The notes beneath the pieces are model-generated. The model was not told where the DNA came from. It saw nothing but the letters and a program-made list of their open reading frames with translations, and made no database searches. A program made the translations under genes and the position numbers. This document shows positions 16,952-24,915 of a DNA stretch of 64,000 bases, in pieces. Location: NCBI GenBank assembly GCA_017522915.1, contig JAFWXX010000015.1, forward strand, positions 1 through 64,000, given 5' to 3'. The number at the start of each line of letters is the position of its first letter. Position 1 is the stretch's first letter. The DNA comes from Bacteroidaceae bacterium (GTDB taxonomy: Bacteria; Bacteroidota; Bacteroidia; Bacteroidales; Bacteroidaceae).

Positions 16952-19303
16952 TTACTGGAACAGGTCGTCAAAACCCTCCTCCTCTACGTTTTCAGTCTCT
17001 GTTTCAATGCTGCTGTCACCGTCTTCATCAAGCAGACCGCCACATGGGTTATATCCCTTTGGAATATCAAACCTTTCCTCCTGAGAATATGGAAGAGTCT
17101 TGTCTGCGAAGACCTTCTTCATATATATGCCCCAAATAGGAAGAGCCGATGAAGAGCCCTGACCGTCAATCATTCTGTCAAAGTGAATATCGCGCTCCTC
17201 GCCACCAACCCAACAGCCCGTTACCAGCGACGGGGTGAATCCCATGAACCATCCGTCTGAGTTGTTCTGTGTTGTGCCAGTCTTTCCTCCCATATCTACA
17301 GTTATTCCATAGTCGCGTCTCACGCGTGAGCCCGTACCACCGTTAACTACCCCACGGAGCATGTCAAGCATCTTGTATGAACTCTGCGCGCTTATGACCT
17401 CGGTCTTTCTTGCCGAGAATGTCGAAATAGTATTTCCTGCATTGTCCTCAATACGGGTGACCATAAGAGGCGATGTACGCACTCCCTTGCCCACAAAAGC
17501 CGAATACGCACTCACCATTTCCGCTACTGACGCGTCACACGCACCAAGACAGAGAGCCGGTGTCGCTTCAATATCCTTGTTGAGCAATCCGAACTGATGA
17601 ATCAGTTTCTTGAGGGAATAGGGATTGAGCTTGCTCATAAGATATGCCGATATCCAGTTGTTTGAAACCGCAAGACCCCAACGCAAGGTTACAACCTCCC
17701 CATATCTCTTTCTCGAAGAGTTTCTTGGGCTCCAGAGCTTTCCGTCCTCTGTAACGAGAGTCTGCTCGACGTTCCTTGTCTCGTCGCAAGGAGTAAAACC
17801 GTTCTCCATAGCCAGAGAATAGAGGAACGGTTTCACCGTAGAGCCGACCTGACGACGGCCCACTGCAGCCATGTCATACTTGAACTGATAATAGTTGGGA
17901 CCGCCTACGTATGCCTTAACTTCTCCTGTAAGCGGATCCATTGACATGGCACCGGTACGGAGGAAGAACTTATAGTATCTTAACGAGTCCATTGGAGACA
18001 TGAGGGTATCCTTAGGACCATTGTATGTGAATATCTCCATTTCGTATGGAGTATTGAAGGCCTTTCTTATGCCCTGCTCGCTGTAGCCGCTGTTCTTCAT
18101 TGTACGGTAGCGGTCGCTCTGCTTCATGGCACGCTCCATAATCTTCTCAACCTCAGCCTCAGTAAGCTTGTCGGTGAAAGGAGCTGTCTTCTTGCCCTTC
18201 TTTGTCTCAAAGAAACGTGGCTGCAGAGTCTCTACCACATGCTCCTGCACAGCCTCTTCAAGATAAGTCTGCATACGCGAGTCGATAGTGGTATATATCT
18301 TGAGACCGTCTGTATATACATTGTAGTTCTCGCCATTGGCCTTGGTGTTCTTCTGACACCAGCCATAGAGCGGGTCAATTTCCCAGTTCAAGGAATCCTC
18401 ATAGTACTGTTGCATCTGCCATCCGCGGTAGTTCTTGCGTTCGGGCTTTGAAGCCGTCATGTAAATACGCAGATACTCACGGAAGTATGTTGCAATGCCG
18501 GCTTTGTGGTCGGCCGGGTGATAATTGATTACAAGGTCGAGAGCCGACAGGGAATCTTTTTCGGCTTCTGTTATAAAGCCCGCCTTATGCATCTGAGAGA
18601 AGACAACATTACGACGCTCCTTTGTGAGTTCCGGACGACGGCGCGGATTGTAGAGCGAAGAGTTCTTGCACATGCCGACAAGCATGGCGCACTCCTCTAT
18701 CTTGAGCTGGCTTGGCAGCTTGCCGAAATAGACATGGGCTGCACTTCTTATACCCACAGCATTGTAGCCGAAGTCGTACTTATTCAGGTACAGGGTTATG
18801 ATTTCATCCTTGGTGTACTGACGCTCAAGCTGCACGGCAATCACCCATTCAATAGGCTTCTGATAGAGACGTTCAAGCTTGTTTCCCGAAACTTCGGAAT
18901 ACAACAGCTTTGAAAGCTGCTGGGTAATAGTACTGCCTCCGCCGGCATTCTTCTGCATAAGAAGACCGCCCTTTATTACAGCACGCAGAACCGATTTTGC
19001 ATCAATACCCGAATGCTCGTAGAAACGGACATCCTCAGTTGCAACCAGAGCCTTTATGAAATCGGGAGCAATATCATCGTAATCGACAAAGACACGGTTC
19101 TCCTTGCTGTAGGACCATGTACCCAGTTCCTTGTCATCGGCAGATATCAGCTGAGAAGCGAACTTGTAGTTCGGATTCTCCAGTTCACTCATATCGGGAA
19201 GATAACCTATCCAACCGTATGTTATTGATACAAAAAGCAATGCTAGGGCTATAAAGCCGAATGCTATCAGAGCCCAGACGGCTATCACTATTTTCTTTAC
19301 CAT
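16952..19303 (-). CDS. Class A penicillin-binding protein (PBP1A type)
   Basis: A 783-residue bifunctional peptidoglycan synthase. A short cytoplasmic start and one transmembrane helix (about 5-28) precede the GT51 glycosyltransferase domain with TEDVRFYEHSGIDAKS and GGSTITQQLSKLL. The transpeptidase domain has the three active-site motifs: STVK (in RRQVGSTVKPFLYSLAM), SNN and KTGTT. The C-terminal tail is acidic. Two in-frame ATG codons exist (19312 and 19303); the second gives the usual short MVKKI start and is preferred. First gene of the run with kdsB and the M16-like gene. Confidence 0.95.
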   Translation of the reverse strand: MVKKIVIAVWALIAFGFIALALLFVSITYGWIGYLPDMSELENPNYKFASQLISADDKELGTWSYSKENRVFVDYDDIAPDFIKALVATEDVRFYEHSGIDAKSVLRAVIKGGLLMQKNAGGGSTITQQLSKLLYSEVSGNKLERLYQKPIEWVIAVQLERQYTKDEIITLYLNKYDFGYNAVGIRSAAHVYFGKLPSQLKIEECAMLVGMCKNSSLYNPRRRPELTKERRNVVFSQMHKAGFITEAEKDSLSALDLVINYHPADHKAGIATYFREYLRIYMTASKPERKNYRGWQMQQYYEDSLNWEIDPLYGWCQKNTKANGENYNVYTDGLKIYTTIDSRMQTYLEEAVQEHVVETLQPRFFETKKGKKTAPFTDKLTEAEVEKIMERAMKQSDRYRTMKNSGYSEQGIRKAFNTPYEMEIFTYNGPKDTLMSPMDSLRYYKFFLRTGAMSMDPLTGEVKAYVGGPNYYQFKYDMAAVGRRQVGSTVKPFLYSLAMENGFTPCDETRNVEQTLVTEDGKLWSPRNSSRKRYGEVVTLRWGLAVSNNWISAYLMSKLNPYSLKKLIHQFGLLNKDIEATPALCLGACDASVAEMVSAYSAFVGKGVRTSPLMVTRIEDNAGNTISTFSARKTEVISAQSSYKMLDMLRGVVNGGTGSRVRRDYGITVDMGGKTGTTQNNSDGWFMGFTPSLVTGCWVGGEERDIHFDRMIDGQGSSSALPIWGIYMKKVFADKTLPYSQEERFDIPKGYNPCGGLLDEDGDSSIETETENVEEEGFDDLFQ

Positions 19304-19354
19304 AAATGTCATATTGGGGTTAAGGCCTTTCCAGAACAGCCTATAATCAGACTG

Positions 19355-19362
19355 CGAAGATA
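19355..19362 (-). promoter_or_regulatory. -7 element upstream of the PBP-kdsB run
   Basis: TATCTTCG on the minus strand fits the TAnnTTTG-like -7 box common in this genome (same octamer upstream of glyA and the AmpG-like gene), about 52 bases before the PBP start. Confidence 0.5.
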
Positions 19363-19433
19363 ATACAAATATTTCAATTTGTGCCTGTTTTTTCCAAGTT
19401 CAAAAAAAATAGAAGAATTATACTTATAATATA

Positions 19434-19464
19434 TTGCCAAACCCGTTGAATTGACTTATCTTTG
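19434..19464 (+). promoter_or_regulatory. Promoter of pyrB-pyrI
   Basis: TTG (19434-19436), a 20-base spacer and TATCTTTG (19457-19464) match the Bacteroidetes promoter consensus exactly. The pyrB ATG follows 24 bases later, leaving a short leader with no attenuator. Confidence 0.7.
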
Positions 19465-19488
19465 AAAGAAACAAAATTCTTACAATCC

Positions 19489-20403
19489 ATGAAAAGCAGA
19501 AGTCTTGTATCAATCAACGACCTGTCACGCGAAAAGATTCTTTCGTTGCTGGAGACTGCCGGCAAGTTCGAAGAGAACCCTAACAGCAAGATACTTGACG
19601 GGAGAGTGGTAGGCTCGCTATTCTTCGAGCCATCGACACGCACCCGTCTCAGTTTTGAAACAGCAGCAAACCGTTTAGGTGCACGCGTCATAGGTTTCAG
19701 CGATGCAGCCACCAGTTCTGCAAGCAAAGGCGAAACGCTCAAGGACACTATAATGATGGTTTCGAGCTATGCCGACGTCATTGTAATGCGCCACCGTCTC
19801 GAAGGTGCCGCCAGGTATGCAAGCGAGGTGTCTCCCGTACCCGTAATCAATGCCGGAGACGGAGCCAACCAGCACCCGTCGCAGACAATGCTCGACCTCT
19901 ATTCCATAAAAAAGACACAAGGAACTCTTGAAGGACTGAACATTCACCTTGTCGGAGACCTGAAATACGGCCGTACCGTACACTCATTGCTGCATGCAAT
20001 GCGCCATTTCAACCCTACATTCCACTTCATAGCTCCCGAAGAGCTTCACATGCCCGAAGAATACCGCATATTCTGCCGCGAGAACAACATACCTTTCACC
20101 GAGACCACCGAATTCAATGAAGATGTAATAGCCGATGCCGATATAATCTACATGACGAGGGTACAGCGTGAACGATTCAGCGACCTTATGGAATATGAGA
20201 AAGTAAAGAACTGCTACAGACTGACGAATACTATGCTTGAGGGGACAAAAGAGAACCTGCGCATCCTGCACCCGCTGCCTCGTGTAAACGAGATTGCGCA
20301 CGACGTTGACGAGAACCCTAAAGCATACTATTTCCAGCAGGCGCAGAACGGGCTATATGTACGCGAGGCACTCATCTGCGACGTACTCGACATAAAAATA
20401 TAA
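19489..20403 (+). CDS. pyrB: Aspartate carbamoyltransferase, catalytic subunit
   Basis: A 304-residue enzyme that condenses carbamoyl phosphate and aspartate, the committed step of pyrimidine synthesis. The carbamoyl-phosphate signature [19 protein letters not shown] lies at about residues 45-63, the catalytic [10 protein letters not shown] near 130 and [10 protein letters not shown] near 262. The ATG at 19489 gives the normal N-terminus; an in-frame TTG 27 bases upstream falls within the promoter. pyrI follows after 28 bases. The supplier of carbamoyl phosphate, carB, is encoded at 34378. Confidence 0.97.
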   Translation: MKSRSLVSINDLSREKILSLLETAGKFEENPNSKILDGRVVGSLFFEPSTRTRLSFETAANRLGARVIGFSDAATSSASKGETLKDTIMMVSSYADVIVMRHRLEGAARYASEVSPVPVINAGDGANQHPSQTMLDLYSIKKTQGTLEGLNIHLVGDLKYGRTVHSLLHAMRHFNPTFHFIAPEELHMPEEYRIFCRENNIPFTETTEFNEDVIADADIIYMTRVQRERFSDLMEYEKVKNCYRLTNTMLEGTKENLRILHPLPRVNEIAHDVDENPKAYYFQQAQNGLYVREALICDVLDIKI

Positions 20404-20431
20404 TTCTACATCTTATTTTCAACAGAGAACC

Positions 20432-20896
20432 ATGGATAAGAAGAACAAGCATGCATTGCAGGTTTCCGCATTATGCAACGGAACCGTAATAGACCATATA
20501 CCGGCCGACAAGCTCTTTGCTGTAGTATCATTGCTCGATATCCCCTCAATGAACAACAATGTGACCATAGGCTACAACCTCGAAAGCAAGAAGCTGGGCA
20601 AGAAAGGACTTATAAAAATAGCAGACAGATTCTTTACCGATGACGATGTAAGCAAGATATCTGTAGTAGCCCCCAATGTAGTGCTTAACACCATACGCAA
20701 CTACAATGTTGTAGAAAAACGCGAGGTGAGGATGCCCGACGAGCTGCATAACATAATCAAGTGCAATAACCTCAACTGCATCACCAACAACGAGCCTATG
20801 GCAACACATTTCTATGTTTCAAACCGCAAGGAGGGCACACTCAAATGCCGTTACTGCGAGAAGGAGCAGAACATCAACGATGTAGAGTTGTTATAA
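20432..20896 (+). CDS. pyrI: Aspartate carbamoyltransferase, regulatory subunit
   Basis: A 154-residue regulatory chain that binds CTP/ATP and assembles with PyrB into the allosteric dodecamer. The N-terminal nucleotide-binding domain contains [18 protein letters not shown]. The C-terminal zinc domain has the four cysteines in the family spacing: CNNLNC (about 109 and 114) and CRYC (about 137 and 140). Its presence shows that the ATCase here is of the feedback-regulated class. It ends one base before the next gene. Confidence 0.97.
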   Translation: MDKKNKHALQVSALCNGTVIDHIPADKLFAVVSLLDIPSMNNNVTIGYNLESKKLGKKGLIKIADRFFTDDDVSKISVVAPNVVLNTIRNYNVVEKREVRMPDELHNIIKCNNLNCITNNEPMATHFYVSNRKEGTLKCRYCEKEQNINDVELL

Positions 20897-20897
20897 T

Positions 20898-21461
20898 ATG
20901 AAGCTCAACTGGAAACCGGGGACAATGATTTACCCCTTGCCGGCTGTGCTCATAAGTTGCGGTAGCACACCCGAAGAGTACAACATGTTCACCGTATCGT
21001 GGGTAGGGACAACATGTACCAATCCGGCAATGTGCTATATATCCGTACGCCCCGAACGGCACTCCTACCCTATTATAAAGGAGAACGGCGAATTCGTAAT
21101 CAACCTGACTACAGCCTCAATGGCACGCGCAACAGACTGGTGCGGTGTACGTTCAGGTGCCGACTACGACAAGGCCAAGGAGACAGGGCTCACATACGGC
21201 CCTTCAAAGGAGATAAAGGCACCCGTAATAATGGAATCGCCTTTGAGCATCGAGTGCAGGGTAAAGCAGATAATCCCTCTCGGCTCGCACGACATGTTCC
21301 TTGCCGAAGTATTGAACGTGCAGGCCGATGACAGGTATCTAAACCCCGAAACCGGCGAATGGAACCTTGCAGCGGCCGACCCTCTTGTATATACCCACGG
21401 CAAATATTTCCATCTGGGCGATTTCATTGGAAAGTTCGGGTGGAGCGTAAAGAAGAAATAG
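20898..21461 (+). CDS. Flavin reductase / flavoredoxin-family protein
   Basis: A 187-residue protein of the flavin reductase-like FMN-binding domain family (split beta-barrel). It reads NMFTVSWVGTTCTNPAMCYI and SVRPERHSYPIIKENGEFV, matching the FMN-binding strands of flavoredoxin-type proteins, and ends with GKYFHLGDFIGKFGWSVKKK. Members transfer electrons between NAD(P)H or ferredoxin and flavin. It starts 1 base after pyrI and ends 1 base before the barrel-protein gene, so it is co-transcribed with pyrimidine genes; a link to redox steps of that pathway is speculative. Confidence 0.85.
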   Translation: MKLNWKPGTMIYPLPAVLISCGSTPEEYNMFTVSWVGTTCTNPAMCYISVRPERHSYPIIKENGEFVINLTTASMARATDWCGVRSGADYDKAKETGLTYGPSKEIKAPVIMESPLSIECRVKQIIPLGSHDMFLAEVLNVQADDRYLNPETGEWNLAAADPLVYTHGKYFHLGDFIGKFGWSVKKK

Positions 21462-21462
21462 T

Positions 21463-22155
21463 ATGAAACTGAAGAAAATAATCCTCTTGCTTATTCTGAC
21501 ACTCCCGTGTGCTCTTGCCGCACAGGAGAAGAGCCGCATACGGTTCAACTATGGAATCAAGGCAGGATTCCAGGCATTGACATACAACGACCCGGAATTC
21601 GAGATAGACGGATACATCTTCGACAGCAACAACATACAGAGCAGCAAAATCGGATACACTATTGCTCCGTTCATAAGAGCCACATACAAAAGCTTCTATC
21701 TGCAGACAGAAACGACATTCGGAATGTCACGCCAAAGTTTCGAATTTTCCGAGGCAGAAACTGAACAGACCGATTACATTCCCGGCATGTCTGTCTATAA
21801 TCTAAAGACCTTCTGCGTTCAGGTACCATTGCTTTTCGGCTACAACTTCATCGACCAGAAAGTCTTCGGCATGAGTGTCTTCACCGGGCCGAGGATAAAA
21901 CACATAATCTCCTCGCACAACAAGCAGGAATTCAACAATTTCAAATACAGCAGCCTACGGGAAGAGCTGGAAAAGACCACATACTATTGGGAAATAGGGC
22001 TTGGAGTAAAGATAGGCAATGTATTCTTCGATTTCGTATATGACGTAGGTTTGAACGACACATCCAAATACCTTGAAGCCACCGGCGAGGGGAAGAGATT
22101 CAAGACAAGCCGCAGCGACAACGTACTCAGTTTTTCGGTAGGAATGATATTCTGA
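21463..22155 (+). CDS. Outer-membrane beta-barrel protein (PorT-like)
   Basis: A 230-residue protein with signal peptide (KKIILLLILTLPCALAAQ) and alternating amphipathic strands ending in an aromatic residue (SDNVLSFSVGMIF), as in the outer membrane beta-barrel proteins of Bacteroidota resembling PorT. NYGIKAGFQALTYND is the typical first strand. It is the last gene of the pyrB-pyrI run and is followed by a strong terminator. The function is unknown; PorT itself acts in type IX secretion, but that role cannot be inferred from similarity of fold alone. Confidence 0.75.
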   Translation: MKLKKIILLLILTLPCALAAQEKSRIRFNYGIKAGFQALTYNDPEFEIDGYIFDSNNIQSSKIGYTIAPFIRATYKSFYLQTETTFGMSRQSFEFSEAETEQTDYIPGMSVYNLKTFCVQVPLLFGYNFIDQKVFGMSVFTGPRIKHIISSHNKQEFNNFKYSSLREELEKTTYYWEIGLGVKIGNVFFDFVYDVGLNDTSKYLEATGEGKRFKTSRSDNVLSFSVGMIF

Positions 22156-22165
22156 TTATGCCAAT

Positions 22166-22213
22166 TATATAAGTAAAGGGGAAATGGGCAGCCATTTCCC
22201 CTTTACTTATATA
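22166..22213. terminator. Bidirectional terminator with a 22-bp stem
   Basis: Perfect 22-base inverted repeat (22166-22187 and 22192-22213) with the tetraloop GCAG, including AAAGGGGAAATGG; it separates the pyrB run from convergent glyA. Confidence 0.85.
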
Positions 22214-22223
22214 TAAATGTTCA

Positions 22224-23504
22224 TCAATATGCAAACAACGGGAACTCAGCCATTGTCTCGTTCACCTTACGGCGTACTGCCGCAATCACCTTTTCATCTT
22301 CAGGGGCATTCAGCACACTCTCTATCATCTCGGCAATGAAAGGCATCATATCCTCCTTGACACCGCGGGTAGTAATAGCCGGAGTACCCAGACGGATACC
22401 CGATGTCTGGAATGCGCTGCGAGTATCGAAAGGAACCATATTCTTGTTTGCAGTTATGTCGGCAGCAACAAGAGCTCTTTCAGCAACCTTGCCTGTAAGG
22501 TCGGGATACTTGATTCGCAAATCTACAAGCATCGAATGGTTGTCTGTTCCGCCCGATACAATGCCGAAACCGCGCTCCATGAGTTCGTTCGCCAGTGTCG
22601 TTGCATTCAGTTTCACCTGTGCCTGATACTCCTTGAATTCGGGCTGCAGAGCCTCGCCGAAAGCAACAGCCTTAGCAGCAATCACATGCTCCAGCGGACC
22701 GCCCTGAATACCTGGGAATACAGCCGAATCGAGCAACTGCGACATCATCTTGACCTCGCCCTTCGGGGTTGTCTTGCCCCAAGGATTGGGAAAATCCTTA
22801 CCCATAAGTATTACGCCTCCGCGTGGGCCGCGCAGAGTCTTGTGTGTAGTAGATGTCACAATATGGGCATATTTAACCGGGTTGTCGAGCAATCCTGCAG
22901 CAATAAGGCCTGCAGGATGGGCCATATCCACCATGAATATCGCACCGACCTTATCGGCAATCTCACGCATGCGCTTGTAGTCCCACTCGCGTGAATATGC
23001 AGAGCCGCCTCCGATAATCATCTTCGGTTTCTCGCGCAATGCAACCTCTTCCATCTGGTCGTAATCGACACGTCCTGTTTCGGGGTTAAGATTATATTCG
23101 ACCGGGGTATATATTATACCTGAAGTATTCACAGCCGAGCCATGCGAGAGATGACCTCCATGAGCAAGGTTAAGCCCCATGAACTTGTCACCGGGGTTCA
23201 GAACGGCAAGGAATACGGCTGCATTGGCCTGTGCGCCTGAATGCGGCTGAACATTGACCCACTCTGCATCGTAGAGTTCCTTCAGTCTTTCACGGGCTAT
23301 CTCCTCTACGATGTCAACAACCTCGCAACCGCCATAATAGCGTTTGCCAGGATAACCTTCGGCATATTTGTTTGTAAGAACAGAGCCCATGGCACGCATC
23401 ACCTCGTCGCTTACAAAATTCTCCGATGCAATAAGTTCTATACCTTTTAACTGACGGCGGTATTCCGTCTCAATCAACTGAAAAATATGTCTGTCGCGTT
23501 TCAT
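22224..23504 (-). CDS. glyA: Serine hydroxymethyltransferase
   Basis: A 426-residue PLP enzyme that interconverts serine and glycine with tetrahydrofolate, the main source of one-carbon units. The PLP lysine is in [18 protein letters not shown], the N-terminal [20 protein letters not shown] and the [19 protein letters not shown] segment are family signatures. Length and ends are normal. It is monocistronic, with a -7 box at 23539-23532 and a shared terminator downstream. Confidence 0.97.
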   Translation of the reverse strand: MKRDRHIFQLIETEYRRQLKGIELIASENFVSDEVMRAMGSVLTNKYAEGYPGKRYYGGCEVVDIVEEIARERLKELYDAEWVNVQPHSGAQANAAVFLAVLNPGDKFMGLNLAHGGHLSHGSAVNTSGIIYTPVEYNLNPETGRVDYDQMEEVALREKPKMIIGGGSAYSREWDYKRMREIADKVGAIFMVDMAHPAGLIAAGLLDNPVKYAHIVTSTTHKTLRGPRGGVILMGKDFPNPWGKTTPKGEVKMMSQLLDSAVFPGIQGGPLEHVIAAKAVAFGEALQPEFKEYQAQVKLNATTLANELMERGFGIVSGGTDNHSMLVDLRIKYPDLTGKVAERALVAADITANKNMVPFDTRSAFQTSGIRLGTPAITTRGVKEDMMPFIAEMIESVLNAPEDEKVIAAVRRKVNETMAEFPLFAY

Positions 23505-23531
23505 AGCAATCTAAATTCATGTAATCTTCTG

Positions 23532-23539
23532 CGAAGATA
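23532..23539 (-). promoter_or_regulatory. -7 element of the glyA promoter
   Basis: TATCTTCG on the minus strand, preceded 20 bases upstream by a TTG, 28 bases before the glyA ATG. The remaining 23540-23700 contains two small hairpins (TTCAC/GTGAA at 23646-23660 and AGCGAG/CTCGCT at 23670-23691) and a TATATTTG box at 23617-23624 on the plus strand. Confidence 0.55.
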
Positions 23540-23701
23540 GTAAAATCTGCCCAAACAGCAACTGCAGATACATTATATAATTAGAGAAGATTTACTGAAT
23601 TTCAAATTGTTTTGCTTATATTTGAGGTAAAACTCGAATATTTTCTTCACTCACTGTGAAAAATATGGAAGCGAGCTTCATATTTCTCGCTCGTTTGTAT
23701 G

Positions 23702-23709
23702 TATATTTG
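23702..23709 (+). promoter_or_regulatory. -7 element upstream of the small ORF and FKBP gene
   Basis: TATATTTG matches TAnnTTTG; a transcript from here would begin about 20 bases before the ATG at 23732. A second identical octamer at 23617-23624 may be an alternative upstream promoter. Confidence 0.5.
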
Positions 23710-23731
23710 CCTAAAGACTAATATAAGCATA

Positions 23732-23854
23732 ATGAAGGATTACAGACAAAGGAATATCGGATGAATACTGGCTGCCGTGACGACATTCTCTGTAAGCTAC
23801 ATGCTGGTGTGGGCAATGTCCAGAACAAGAATAACTGAAATATTTATCAAATGA
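23732..23854 (+). pseudogene. Small membrane-protein ORF interrupted by an in-frame TGA
   Basis: A frame opens with ATG at 23732 (MKDYRQRNIG), meets TGA at 23762-23764, and continues uninterrupted in the same frame as ILAAVTTFSVSYMLVWAMSR and TRITEIFIK to a TGA at 23852. Without the first stop it would be a 40-residue single-span membrane peptide: basic N-terminus, one hydrophobic helix, basic exit. The interrupting codon differs by one base from TGG (Trp), which would suit the helix boundary. It sits between a promoter-like box and the FKBP gene (18 bases downstream). Most likely a recent nonsense mutation, or read-through; neighbouring genes use TGG for Trp, so the code is standard. Confidence 0.45.
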
Positions 23855-23872
23855 CATAAAACAACAGAAGAG

Positions 23873-24889
23873 ATGAAAAGAACTATATTGACAACAATGT
23901 TGATAGGATGCGGAATAGCGGTATCAAGCGCAATGCACACCGGAAAGGATATCTGCAACTATGCACCCAAGAAAGAGAGGATTGACACGTTATCCTACAT
24001 TGCAGGCATTCAGATCGGGCAGAACATAAAGAACGAGATACTCCCGCAGCTGAAGCTTGACTACGGCATAATATTCTCTACGATTGAGAAGAACTTTGCC
24101 AAGGACAAGCCTATCAAGGTCGAGAAAGAGACTTTGACACCAGACAATCTTAAAGAGGTTTCAAAGAAGTACTTCGATGCTGAGTTCAGAAAGCGCATAC
24201 AGGCATCGGCGAATGACAGCACTGTAGAGATTTTCAGCCCCACCGACAGAAAAATCGTATCTACGCTTATTGGAGCCGACTTCGCCTACAGAATGAAGGA
24301 TGCCCCGCACCCGATAGAGAAGAAGTCATTGCTGAAAGGCATTGCCGACACGCAGGAGGAAAAAGAGATTATCACCATACAAGAGGCAAACAAGTACATG
24401 CAGAACTACTTCAGCACCGTACTTCCTGAGAAGAACAGGAAAGAGTCGGAGACATGGCTTGCCAAGATAGAGAAACAGAAAGGTGTAAAGAAGACAGATA
24501 GCGGAATCCTGTACAAGATTGAGGCTACTGGCGATATGAATGCAAAGGCCGTTAAGAACGATGATGTCGTAAAGGTTCTCTACACCGGAACTACAATAAG
24601 CGGAAAGGTATTCGACAGCAACAAATGGAGCGATATGCCGCAGGCACGTAAGGAGTACATAAAGGCAAGTACACCCGATGCAGCAGAGAAAGACAATCCA
24701 ATCGAATTCCCTCTAAACAGAGTAATCAAAGGATGGACCGAGGGAATGAAGCTCATTGGCAAAGGCGGCAAGATAACCCTGTGGATTCCTTCGGGCCTGG
24801 CATACGGTGAACGCGGAACAGGACAGGACATAGGCCCCAACCAGGCACTGCGTTTCGATGTAGAGTTGCTCGATGTTACAGTAAAATGA
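23873..24889 (+). CDS. FKBP-type peptidyl-prolyl isomerase, exported
   Basis: A 338-residue protein: signal sequence (RTILTTMLIGCGIAVSSA), an N-terminal helical domain of the FKBP_N/Mip kind (DTLSYIAGIQIGQNIKNEI), then a C-terminal FKBP domain from about residue 205 (SGILYKIEATGD, VKVLYTGTTISGKVFDSN, NRVIKGWTEGMKLIGKGGK, SGLAYGERG). The cysteine in LIGCGIAV is not in a convincing lipobox. It carries an unusual insert between the FDSN strand and the NRVIKGW turn, shared with the paralogue at 41991. It should assist folding of periplasmic or outer-membrane proteins. The GH20 lipoprotein gene follows after 26 bases. Confidence 0.9.
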   Translation: MKRTILTTMLIGCGIAVSSAMHTGKDICNYAPKKERIDTLSYIAGIQIGQNIKNEILPQLKLDYGIIFSTIEKNFAKDKPIKVEKETLTPDNLKEVSKKYFDAEFRKRIQASANDSTVEIFSPTDRKIVSTLIGADFAYRMKDAPHPIEKKSLLKGIADTQEEKEIITIQEANKYMQNYFSTVLPEKNRKESETWLAKIEKQKGVKKTDSGILYKIEATGDMNAKAVKNDDVVKVLYTGTTISGKVFDSNKWSDMPQARKEYIKASTPDAAEKDNPIEFPLNRVIKGWTEGMKLIGKGGKITLWIPSGLAYGERGTGQDIGPNQALRFDVELLDVTVK

Positions 24890-24915
24890 CAATATAAACA
24901 TAATTGACCAAAACT

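Noticed and set aside
23640-23700. Small hairpins upstream of the FKBP gene as a riboswitch
   Set aside because: Stems are only 5-6 bp and match no known riboswitch core; they are noted only as possible local structure.
24904-24906. TTG start adding four residues to the GH20 lipoprotein
   Set aside because: The ATG at 24916 gives a complete lipoprotein signal peptide; the TTG adds nothing expected for the family.
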